Positions 26,711 through 35,131 of a stretch of 64,000 nt of DNA are shown piece after piece. A program made the position numbers and the translations under genes. This stretch comes from Streptomyces sp. B21-083 (GTDB lineage: Bacteria; Actinomycetota; Actinomycetes; Streptomycetales; Streptomycetaceae): positions 4,464,001 to 4,528,000 of the forward strand of contig NZ_JARUND010000001.1 of the NCBI RefSeq assembly GCF_036898825.1, written 5' to 3'. Below the pieces are notes generated by a model. It was given only the letters and a program-made list of their open reading frames with translations. It ran no database searches and had not been told where the DNA came from. Numbering within the stretch: position 1 is the stretch's first letter; each line of letters begins with the position of its first letter.

Positions 26711-27946
26711 ATGCACCCGGCCCGCACCGACAACCGAACCGACAACCGCACGAAAAACCGCACCCACGCCCGCACCCCCCTCACCGTCATCGGCGGCGGC
26801 TTCGCCGGCCTGACCGCCGCCATCGCCGCCGCGGAGGCGGGCGCCAAGGTCACCGTGCACGAGGCCCACCACACCCTCGGCGGCCGGGGCCGCACCGCCG
26901 AGGAGCCCTACCGTACGAACGAGGGCCCGCACGCCCTCTACAGCGGCGGCCCGCACTGGACCTGGCTCACCCGGCGCGACCTCATCGGCCCACTCGCCCC
27001 ACTGCCCCCGCTCGAAGCCGCCCGCTTCCACTTCCGCCACCAGGGCGCCCTGCGCCGCACCCCACCCCTCGCCATGCTCAAGCTGCTCCGCCGCAGCGCC
27101 CAACACGCGCCCGTGGACGTCGACTTCATGACCTGGGCCACCGAACAGGCAGGCGAAAAAGGCGCCCGGGCAGCCGCGCACTACTCCGCCGTCGCCCTCT
27201 TCCACCACGACCCCGGCGCCCTGTCCGCGGCCTTCGTCCAGGAACGGCTACGCCGCGCCGCAGCCCTCCCACCCGAAGCCCACTACCCGCGCGGCGGCTG
27301 GGCCAGCGTCATCGACCGGATGGCCGCCCGCGCCTGGAACCTGGGCGTACGGGTGGAGACCCTGTCCCGCGTCGACACGCTCCCCACGGACACACCCGTC
27401 ATCGTCGCCACCTCCCTCGACGCCGCCCGGCGCCTCCTGAACGACGACACCCTCACCTGGACCGGCGCCCGTACGGCCCTCCTCGACCTCGCCGTACGCA
27501 CCCGGCGCGGCGACCCCTTCGTCGTCTCCGACCTCGACGCACCCGGCTGGCTGGAACGCTTCACCGCACAGGACCGCACCCTCGCCCCGGCCGGCGAACA
27601 GCTCCTCCAGGGCCAGTTCCCGATCGGCCCGGACGCCTCCCGCACCGAGGGCATCGCCCATGCCGAGGAACTCCTCGACCTGGCCTTCGACGGCTGGCGC
27701 GAACGCGTCACCTGGCGCCGCGAGGCCACAGCCAACGGCCGCACCGGCGCGGTCGACCTCCCCGGGACAAGCTGGCGCGACCGGCCCGCCATCGAACGCG
27801 GCAACGGCGTCTATCTCGCGGGCGACCAGGTAGCGGCCCCCGGCGTCCTCGCCGAGGTCTCGTTCAACAGCGCGCTGAACGCCGTATCACTGGCCCTGGG
27901 CAACCGCCGAAACCGCCTCGACCCCCTCGACCTCAAGCAAGCCTGA
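26711..27946 (+). CDS. FAD-dependent amine-oxidase/desaturase-type oxidoreductase
   Basis: A 411-residue flavoprotein. The FAD Rossmann motif is LTVIGGGFAGLTAAIAAAEAG (GxGxxG) around residue 22, followed by the GG-doublet LGGRGRT typical of amine oxidases and phytoene desaturases; the C-terminal GVYLAGDQVAAPGVLAEVSF contacts FAD. The N-terminal about 20 residues are a low-complexity Asn/Arg/Thr stretch coded by short repeats. Substrate unknown; no terpenoid genes are near. Start ATG 26711 with GGGAG upstream. Confidence 0.82.
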   Translation: MHPARTDNRTDNRTKNRTHARTPLTVIGGGFAGLTAAIAAAEAGAKVTVHEAHHTLGGRGRTAEEPYRTNEGPHALYSGGPHWTWLTRRDLIGPLAPLPPLEAARFHFRHQGALRRTPPLAMLKLLRRSAQHAPVDVDFMTWATEQAGEKGARAAAHYSAVALFHHDPGALSAAFVQERLRRAAALPPEAHYPRGGWASVIDRMAARAWNLGVRVETLSRVDTLPTDTPVIVATSLDAARRLLNDDTLTWTGARTALLDLAVRTRRGDPFVVSDLDAPGWLERFTAQDRTLAPAGEQLLQGQFPIGPDASRTEGIAHAEELLDLAFDGWRERVTWRREATANGRTGAVDLPGTSWRDRPAIERGNGVYLAGDQVAAPGVLAEVSFNSALNAVSLALGNRRNRLDPLDLKQA

Positions 27947-28055
27947 GGCCGAGAACAGGCATGCGATTGAAGGTGGCCCGAGGTCGCGAAAGTGGACCGC
28001 ACACAAGGCCACCCACCCCACCATCCGCGCCGCTCAAAACGCCGGACCCTAACCC

Positions 28056-28724
28056 TCACCGCCCCGGCCTCTCCCTCGTCCCCTTCGCCTTCGCCTTCGC
28101 CTTCCACACCCGCGCATCCCGCCCACGCGTCAACGGCCAACACGCGAACCCCACCAGCGCCGCGGTGAAATGCCCCAGATCGGTGAACGTCCGCGACACG
28201 ACAAGTGGCAACCCGTACACGACAAGAACACCCACCACATACACACACCGCCACCACGGCCGACCGATCCGGTACGTCAGCACGGCCACAACCCCCGCCA
28301 GCCCGTAACTCACCCCGAAATCCATCGTGTCCGCCGCCGACGCCGGCGCCGACCCGTCCCGGATCGCCCGCCACACCGCACCCTGACTCACCAACGTCGC
28401 CAGCACATGCGCACTCATCCACACCACCAGCCACCGCACGGTCCCCAACCACCGCTCGACCCCTGCGTGAAACACCGAGTACAGAACGAGATACGGAGTC
28501 CACCACCCGTCGATCCACATCGCACTGGAGATCAACACACGCACCGGATGGTCCGACAACTCGTTGATGTTCGTCGACCGCTGCCGCAGAAACTCCTCCT
28601 GGAACTCCGCCGACATGTGGTGCACAGCCACCGTCGTGACGAACAGGACGAGCAACCACAGGTACGTGCCCGGAGCGCTACGGACGTACGCCCACACCCT
28701 GCGCGGGCCCACCGGAAATCGCAT
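28056..28724 (-). CDS. Rhomboid-like membrane protein
   Basis: A 222-residue membrane protein with about six hydrophobic helices. A GVSYG motif (DFGVSYGLAGVVAVL) and a later His in a small-residue helix (LGHFTAALVGF) occupy the positions of the Ser-His pair of rhomboid intramembrane proteases. GxSYG differs from the usual GxSG, so activity is uncertain. A Lys/Ala-rich basic tail ends the protein. The ATG at 28724 is one option; upstream GTG/ATG codons are in frame. Divergent from the phosphotransferase gene, with 33 bases between starts. Confidence 0.7.
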   Translation of the reverse strand: MRFPVGPRRVWAYVRSAPGTYLWLLVLFVTTVAVHHMSAEFQEEFLRQRSTNINELSDHPVRVLISSAMWIDGWWTPYLVLYSVFHAGVERWLGTVRWLVVWMSAHVLATLVSQGAVWRAIRDGSAPASAADTMDFGVSYGLAGVVAVLTYRIGRPWWRCVYVVGVLVVYGLPLVVSRTFTDLGHFTAALVGFACWPLTRGRDARVWKAKAKAKGTRERPGR

Positions 28725-28757
28725 GCGCCAATTTACGCACGCACATACAGTCGCCCG

Positions 28758-29645
28758 GTGATCCGCATCCACGTCCCCGACGAACTGGCCGCCACCCAGC
28801 TCAAGTACAACGGGGAGGCAGGACGCGCCTTCATCACCGCACTCCCCACCCGCGCCGCCGACTTCCTCGACCGCTGGAACCTACGCCTCGACGGCCCCTC
28901 CATGCACGGCGTGACAGCCCTCGTCCTCCCGGTCCTCCGACCCGACGACACCCCCGCCGTCCTCAAACTCCAGCTCCTGGACGACGAGAGCGAAGGCGAA
29001 CCGACCGCCCTACGCCACTGGAACGGCAACCACGCCGTACGCCTCCTCGACCACGACCCCACCACCGGAACCATGCTCCTGGAACGCCTCGACCAGACCC
29101 GCATGCTGTCCCACCACCCCGACGCCCACGAAGCCACCCTGATCATCGCCGACCTCCTCGCCCACCTCACCGCCGAACCGGCCCCACCCGGCATCCGCCG
29201 CCTCGGCGACACAGCGGCAGGAATGCTCACCCAGGCGCCCCTGGCACTCCCCCGCATCCCGGCCCCCGAGACCCGCGCCCTCCTCCAGGACTGCGCCGCA
29301 GCCCTCCGCGAAGTCGCCCCCGACCCCGGCGACCGCCTCCTCCACTGGGACCTCCACGACGAGAACGTCCTCGCCACCGACCGCGCCCCCTGGCTCGCCA
29401 TCGACCCGAAACCCCTCGCCGGGGACCCCGGCTTCGACCTCTGGCCGGCCATCAACAACCGCTTCGACCCCGACGACATCGTCTGGCGCTTCGACGCCCT
29501 GACAGCCGCCCTCTCCCTCGACCGGGAACGCGCCCGCGCCTGGACCCTCGCCCGAGTACTCCAGAACGCCCTCTGGACCATCAAGGACAACGCCCCCCTG
29601 GACGAACAGGACCTGGAACTCGCCCGCCGACTACGCCAGGCCTGA
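28758..29645 (+). CDS. Aminoglycoside phosphotransferase family (streptomycin 6-kinase type)
   Basis: A 295-residue kinase-fold protein. The catalytic loop is LLHWDLHDENVLA (HxDxxxxN) and the metal-binding loop is AIDPKPLAGDPGFDLWP, the exact signature of the APH(6)/hydroxyurea phosphotransferase family; AVLKLQLLDDES carries the ATP lysine. Streptomyces chromosomes often hold such genes without making streptomycin, so it may be an intrinsic low-level resistance or housekeeping kinase. GTG start at 28758 is leaderless-like (no clear ribosome site). Confidence 0.85.
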   Translation: MIRIHVPDELAATQLKYNGEAGRAFITALPTRAADFLDRWNLRLDGPSMHGVTALVLPVLRPDDTPAVLKLQLLDDESEGEPTALRHWNGNHAVRLLDHDPTTGTMLLERLDQTRMLSHHPDAHEATLIIADLLAHLTAEPAPPGIRRLGDTAAGMLTQAPLALPRIPAPETRALLQDCAAALREVAPDPGDRLLHWDLHDENVLATDRAPWLAIDPKPLAGDPGFDLWPAINNRFDPDDIVWRFDALTAALSLDRERARAWTLARVLQNALWTIKDNAPLDEQDLELARRLRQA

Positions 29646-29672
29646 CCCAGAACACCCGGCACCAGCGCCGAC

Positions 29673-30227
29673 TCACACAGCGCGCTCCATACACACCAGC
29701 CGCTCCCGCCCGTCCCACGACTCGGTGACGACGAACCCGAACCGCTCGTAGAGCCCAATGGCCCCGGTCCGCCACTCCCACACGGACAACCGCACGCTGC
29801 TGACACCCCCATCCGCAGCCCACGCAAGCGCCGCCCCGAGCAGACCGGACGCGACACCCCGCCCCCGGAACTCCGGATCCGTCCAGACCCGCTTGACCTC
29901 CGCCCGCCCACCGACAGGCCCGGCCACCACAAGACACCCCACGGCAACGCCCCCACTCAGGGCCACCAGCACGACATCGTCGCGGAAGGCGGCCCGAGGA
30001 TCCGAGATCTCCGCCCGATAGCGCCCCGGCAACCCGCCCACACCGCCGACGGCCACACCTTTCTCGGCCTCGGTCCGCAGGTGATAGGCCGCCAACAACC
30101 GGGCCAGCCCGTCCTCGAAGGATTCGGCGAGTCCGGTGAGCTCGGCAGGCTCGGCGGCCTCGGAGGACCCGACGCCAGTGGACTGCCCCGGCCAACGGAC
30201 GATCACAACCTCACGCTGCTCAGTCAT
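29673..30227 (-). CDS. GNAT family N-acetyltransferase
   Basis: A 184-residue GNAT. CoA loop VWTDPEFRGRGVASGLLGAAL (RGRGVA) and the C-terminal GAIGLYERFGFVVTESW are typical. The N-terminal 45 residues are Glu/Ser-rich and probably add a helical cap. Substrate unknown. The ATG at 30227 gives MTEQREVVIVRW; the much longer open frame upstream is read-through of the tRNA region and not coding. Lies downstream of the tRNA-Thr terminator. Confidence 0.82.
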   Translation of the reverse strand: MTEQREVVIVRWPGQSTGVGSSEAAEPAELTGLAESFEDGLARLLAAYHLRTEAEKGVAVGGVGGLPGRYRAEISDPRAAFRDDVVLVALSGGVAVGCLVVAGPVGGRAEVKRVWTDPEFRGRGVASGLLGAALAWAADGGVSSVRLSVWEWRTGAIGLYERFGFVVTESWDGRERLVCMERAV

Positions 30228-30261
30228 CCGGCCAGCATCACACAGCCCCGAACACGAAGAA

Positions 30262-30290
30262 GCCCAGGTCAGCGCGGGGCTGACCTGGGC
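30262..30290 (-). terminator. Terminator of tRNA-Thr
   Basis: A perfect 12-bp stem, GCCCAGGTCAGC with its complement, around a 5-base loop, 6 bases beyond the 3' end of the tRNA gene on the minus strand. Confidence 0.8.
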
Positions 30291-30295
30291 GGCTG

Positions 30296-30371
30296 AGCCC
30301 CCTATCGGATTCGAACCGATGACCTGCTGTTTACAAGACAGCCGCTCTGGGCCGGACTGAGCTAAGGAGGC
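30296..30371 (-). tRNA. tRNA-Thr (anticodon TGT)
   Basis: Minus-strand cloverleaf: acceptor GCCTCCT pairs with AGGGGGC (one G-T pair), D stem GCTC/GAGC, anticodon stem with loop CTTGTAA giving anticodon TGT, T arm with GGTTCGAATCC. It decodes ACA (and ACG by wobble), rare codons here. No CCA is encoded. Beside it is the tnpB element. Confidence 0.93.
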
Positions 30372-30548
30372 ACCGCGTACCACAACGCCGTACGCGGAGG
30401 CGGCTCCACTGTACACAGAGCGCGACCCCGCGAGCCACGGAGTTCGTGGTCGGCCTCGGTCTCGAAAACCAAACGTAACCATCCGCGCACCCGTTCGTTG
30501 ATCGCTCTGACGTGCTGTTCCGAAGATCGGATCGTCGGGGAGGGATTC

Positions 30549-31964
30549 ATGGGGGAATCGGGGGAGTCGGCGGAGCAGCCGAGGCCGGAAGCGGTGACGG
30601 GCGAGGAGGCCGAGAGGATCAAGCGTGAGGCTCTCGGGATCGGCCACCGACGCAAGCATCACAAGCGGGCGGCGACTCCGTTGAAAGCGCACGTCAAGGA
30701 GCCGGATGCGCAGCATCGTCTGTATCGCTTCCGCTTCTATCCGACCGCTGAGCAGGCGGAGCAGTTGGCGAAGACGTTCGGTGCCTGTCGGTGGGTCTAC
30801 AACGAGGGGCTGGCGTTGCGGTCCGGGGCCTGGGAGCGGCATCGGGTGATTGTGGGGTTCGCGGAGTCGTGTCGGGCGTTGACGGGCTGGAAGCGGGTGC
30901 AGGGGACGGCGTGGCTCGGGGAGGTGTCGTCGACGGTGCTTCAGCAGTCGTTGCGGCATCTGGATCAGGCGTTCGGTCGGTTTTTCAAGGGTTCGGGGAA
31001 GCATCCGCAGCGGAAGCGGAAGGGGCGTTCGCAGGATTCGGCGACGTATGTACGGACCGGTTTCCGGTGGGTGGAGGATGCGGAGCGGCCGGGTACGGGG
31101 CTGATCACTCTGGCGAAGCAGTCGGTTCCGTTGGATGTTCGTTGGTCGCGGGCGTTGCCTGCGGGGGTTGTGCCGGTGCGTTTGTCGGTGACGCGGGACC
31201 GGGCCGGGCGCTTCTTCGTCTCGACGCTCGTCGAGGCGCGGATCAGGCCTCTCCCCGCTGCCTTCGTGCCGGGTTCGCGGGCGCCGAAGGTGGTGGGGCT
31301 GGATCTGGGGCTGGCGTCGCTGGTCACTTTGGACGACGGGACGAAGGTCGATCATCCGCGACTGCTGAGGCGGTACGCGGAGAAGTTGGCGCGGTTGCAG
31401 CGTGAGTTGCACAAGAAGGTGAGGGGTTCGGCGAACCGGGACAAGGTGAGGCGGAAGATCGCGCGTCTCTACGCGCTCATCGGCGACGTACGCAAGGACA
31501 TGTTGGACCAGTTCACGACCCGCCTGGTGCGCGAGAACCAAGTGCTCGTGGTGGAGGATCTGGCCATCGGAAACCTGATGCGTTCGGTACGTGGCAAGGG
31601 CCGTCGGCGTAAGGCGAGGCTCAACGGGTCGATCATCGATGCCGCGTGGGGCGAGTTGCTGCGGCAGTTGCGGTACAAGTGCGAGTGGTACGGGCGGACG
31701 TTGGTGGTCGTCGACCGTTTCTTCCCGTCGACGAGGCGTTGTTCCGTCTGCCATGTCAGGGGTCCGAAGTTGGATGTCTCGGTCCGGGAGTGGACGTGTG
31801 CCGGGTGTGGGGTCGTCCATGACCGGGATGTGAACGCGGCCGTGAACCTTCGGGACGAGGGCCTACGGCTGTACGAGCTGGTGGCGGCCGGCCTGCCGCC
31901 CTCGAAGGGAGTACCGGCGCTGATCAGGGCGTCGGAGTTGGAGGATTGTCTGCTGGCTGCTTAG
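30549..31964 (+). CDS. tnpB: TnpB RNA-guided nuclease (solo, IS200/IS605-type)
   Basis: A 471-residue TnpB, the Cas12 ancestor. After a 50-residue extra N-terminus the family begins at YRFRFYPTAEQAEQL. RuvC-I is VVGLDLGL (D252), RuvC-II VLVVEDLAI (E336), zinc finger CSVC/CAGC (C398, C401, C417, C420), RuvC-III HDRDVNAA (D427). All catalytic residues are intact. The Arg/Lys-rich RKARLNGSIIDAAWGEL stretch is typical. The ATG at 30549 follows a GGGAGGG. No TnpA partner. Codon use is less GC3-biased than its neighbours, consistent with a mobile gene. It sits between a tRNA and msiK. Confidence 0.93.
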   Translation: MGESGESAEQPRPEAVTGEEAERIKREALGIGHRRKHHKRAATPLKAHVKEPDAQHRLYRFRFYPTAEQAEQLAKTFGACRWVYNEGLALRSGAWERHRVIVGFAESCRALTGWKRVQGTAWLGEVSSTVLQQSLRHLDQAFGRFFKGSGKHPQRKRKGRSQDSATYVRTGFRWVEDAERPGTGLITLAKQSVPLDVRWSRALPAGVVPVRLSVTRDRAGRFFVSTLVEARIRPLPAAFVPGSRAPKVVGLDLGLASLVTLDDGTKVDHPRLLRRYAEKLARLQRELHKKVRGSANRDKVRRKIARLYALIGDVRKDMLDQFTTRLVRENQVLVVEDLAIGNLMRSVRGKGRRRKARLNGSIIDAAWGELLRQLRYKCEWYGRTLVVVDRFFPSTRRCSVCHVRGPKLDVSVREWTCAGCGVVHDRDVNAAVNLRDEGLRLYELVAAGLPPSKGVPALIRASELEDCLLAA

Positions 31965-32103
31965 TGGCGGCCGGCTGGTACGGACCGACGGGCCGTCGGC
32001 CGGAATGCCTGTGGAGCGCGTGTAAGACCGTGCGGGCGCAGTTCGTGAGGACTGTGTGCGTCGGCGGTGCGTGGTGAATCAGGAAGCCTTGCGGCAAGGT
32101 CAA
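31965..32103 (+). ncRNA. Candidate TnpB omega-RNA 3' scaffold and right end
   Basis: TnpB guide RNAs overlap the gene's 3' end and finish at the element right end, with the guide just beyond. Downstream of the stop is a structured GC-rich region closing with GTGAATCAGGAAG, a CCTTG-CGG-CAAGG hairpin (32087-32099) and TCAA. After it base composition changes abruptly. I place the scaffold end at about 32100-32103; the 5' limit probably lies inside tnpB. Confidence 0.4.
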
Positions 32104-32211
32104 AAGTGAGTTGCTCTGCCTTCTCGAAACACTTCGTCTCGAAAATTTCCGCGAAGTTCACAGTCCTCCACCTACTGACAGACGACGAAACGCCAGGTAC
32201 CGTCCACTACC

Positions 32212-32237
32212 AGTCCACGTCTGTGGACTACACCACC
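32212..32237. promoter_or_regulatory. Palindrome with DasR-like box upstream of msiK
   Basis: AGTCCAC-GTCT-GTGGACT is a perfect 7-bp inverted repeat (32212-32229), overlapped by TGTGGACTACACCACC (32222-32237), which matches the dre consensus at about 11 of 16 positions. It is 54 bases before the msiK ATG. The gap from tnpB to msiK holds no gene. Confidence 0.45.
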
Positions 32238-32290
32238 TTCCACTACGGATCGTCCGGCACGTTCCTGCCGGTGAAGGGGGCCTAGTACCC

Positions 32291-33427
<1,137 letters not shown>

Positions 33428-33456
33428 GACGCGATCTGAACACCTGACCTGAACAC

Positions 33457-33490
33457 CGAGGGGCCCCGCGGCTTGCCGCGGGGCCCCTCG
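33457..33490 (+). terminator. Terminator after msiK
   Basis: A perfect 15-bp stem (33457-33471 with 33476-33490) closing on a CTTG tetraloop, 30 bases after the msiK stop. Confidence 0.85.
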
Positions 33491-33666
33491 CACGCGCTCG
33501 TCGCGTGCCCTCTTCGCGTGTTTGCCTGCCGGACGCCCGATACCCCGGCGGACTGGTCGTTTCGAATCGTGTGCGTCAACGCCCTACCCAGAAATCGGCA
33601 CCAATCCATCCCCCGATCGGGTGACTGAATGTCGCCAATTCAGTACAGAGCGCTACCCTCACTCGC

Positions 33667-34116
33667 GTGAAGCACTCCACTAACCAACTGACGCGAAGTG
33701 GCCGTGGCCCCGCCCGCCGGATCGGCCGTAGCCTCGCCCTTGTCCTGCCCGTCGTCCTGGTGCTGTCCGGGACCCTCGCGGTCACCCGAGTCAACTGGTC
33801 GGGGAGCCCCTCGGACTCGGTGCTCACCGCCTCCTCCGAGGACCTGGCCGCCCGGGCCGCCGCTGCCCCGTCACCGCAGAACGTCCTGCGTGACCAGCTT
33901 CTCCTGGAGCTCCAGGAGAAGGACCCTGGCATCGCCCTCACCCACCTCCAGCAGGCGGTGAACGGCCGCCCGTCGCTGGCGAAGCACTGCACGTCGATCG
34001 CCCGCGCCCTGGGCCGCGCCGCGGTCCGCGCATACGGCCCGTCCCGCGCCCAGTCCTTCTCCCGCCCGGTCTGCGACACCTCCTTCGCGACAGGAGTGGC
34101 AGCGGCCCACAGCTAA
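33667..34116 (+). CDS. Secreted or membrane-anchored hypothetical protein
   Basis: A 149-residue protein. Basic N-terminus, one hydrophobic helix (about 21-40, SLALVLPVVLVLSGTLAV), then an exported helical domain with two cysteines (about 107 and 136) that could form a disulfide. No lipobox. Function unknown. GTG 33667 has no ribosome site, so the transcript may be leaderless. Confidence 0.65.
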   Translation: MKHSTNQLTRSGRGPARRIGRSLALVLPVVLVLSGTLAVTRVNWSGSPSDSVLTASSEDLAARAAAAPSPQNVLRDQLLLELQEKDPGIALTHLQQAVNGRPSLAKHCTSIARALGRAAVRAYGPSRAQSFSRPVCDTSFATGVAAAHS

Positions 34117-34160
34117 GCACCAGACGCCCCTGTCAGGCGCCCCGTAGGGGCCGCCCTGAC

Positions 34161-34193
34161 AGGGGCGCGGGGAACTGCGCGACCAGCCCCCAC
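34161..34193 (+). repeat. Dispersed repeat, copy D
   Basis: A full 33-base copy in the gap between the secreted hypothetical gene and the nucleotidyltransferase, identical over its length to copies A and C. Confidence 0.8.
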
Positions 34194-34278
34194 CGGGCTC
34201 GCAGACCCCCACTCACAGCCCCGCCCCCAACCCCAACCTCACCCCGCGAACCCGCGGAGCGCCCCGTACAGTTCGAAT

Positions 34279-35010
34279 ATGACCGATCCGAACGCCACGT
34301 CGCGCCCCACTCAGGCCGTGGTCCTCGCCGGCGGCCAGGGCTCCCGGCTTCGCCCGTACACCGATGACCGGCCCAAGCCGATGGTCGAGATCCCCGGCAC
34401 GGGGACGCCGATCATCGGCCATCAGCTCGTCTGGCTCGCCGAGGAGGGCGTGACGGACGTGGTGGTCAGCTGTGGCCATCTCGCCGAGGTGCTGCAGAAG
34501 TGGCTGGAGACGGCCGATCTGCCGCTGAACGTCACGACGGTCGTCGAGACCGAGCCCCTGGGCCGTGGCGGTGGTCTCAAGTACGCCGCCGCGCACCTCC
34601 CGGCCCCTGACCAGCCCTGGTACGCGACCAACGGTGACATCTGGACCCGTTTCTCGCTGCGCGAGATGGCCGACTTCCACGCCGAGCGGGACGCCGTCGC
34701 GACCCTCGCTCTGGCCCGTCCGCGGCTGCCGTGGGGCGCGGTCCAGACGGACGGGTTCGGTCACATCACGGACTTCATAGAGTCCCCTCCGTCGACCTTC
34801 GAGATCAACGCGGGCGTGTACGTGTTCTCCCCCGAGTTCGCCGCCCTGCTCCCGGAACGCGGTGATCACGAACGTACGACGTTCCCGCATCTGGCCCGTG
34901 AACTCCGCCTGGCCGGTTTCCCGATCCCGCACGGCGCCTACTGGCGTGCCATCGACACCGCGAAGGACCTCACGGAGGCCGCGAAGGAGCTGGCGACGCT
35001 GGGCCGTTGA
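34279..35010 (+). CDS. Sugar nucleotidyltransferase
   Basis: A 243-residue NTP_transferase: signature AVVLAGGQGSRLRPYTDDRPKPMVEI binds the nucleotide; ATNGDIWTRF has the metal Asp; INAGVYVFSPEFAALLP and YWRAIDTAKDL complete the fold. It resembles mannose-1-phosphate guanylyltransferase and glucose-1-phosphate thymidylyltransferase without the C-terminal beta-helix; the exact sugar cannot be told. The syntenic gene sits beside msiK in S. coelicolor. The ATG has no ribosome site; a TTCGAAT lies just before it. Confidence 0.85.
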   Translation: MTDPNATSRPTQAVVLAGGQGSRLRPYTDDRPKPMVEIPGTGTPIIGHQLVWLAEEGVTDVVVSCGHLAEVLQKWLETADLPLNVTTVVETEPLGRGGGLKYAAAHLPAPDQPWYATNGDIWTRFSLREMADFHAERDAVATLALARPRLPWGAVQTDGFGHITDFIESPPSTFEINAGVYVFSPEFAALLPERGDHERTTFPHLARELRLAGFPIPHGAYWRAIDTAKDLTEAAKELATLGR

Positions 35011-35053
35011 GCCCGGAGGTTCACCAAAGGCCGTTGTAGGTAGGGGATGTAGG

Positions 35054-35102
35054 TACGTGAGTGGGGTCCCGCGCTGTCACAGCGCGGGACCCCACTCACG
35101 TA
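35054..35102. terminator. Bidirectional terminator
   Basis: A perfect 23-bp stem with a 3-base loop between convergent genes (nucleotidyltransferase and DoxX protein). One of the strongest hairpins in the window. Confidence 0.9.
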
Positions 35103-35131
35103 ACCGCCCTTACCGGGCAGGCGGGTTGTCG

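Noticed and set aside
26203..28308. 701-residue Arg/Pro/His-rich open frame
   Set aside because: Shadow of the FAD oxidoreductase and flanking genes; typical of frame 3 in high-GC DNA.
29673..31820. 715-residue minus-strand frame across tRNA and tnpB
   Set aside because: Only its last 184 codons (GNAT) are real; the rest crosses the tRNA-Thr and runs antisense to tnpB.
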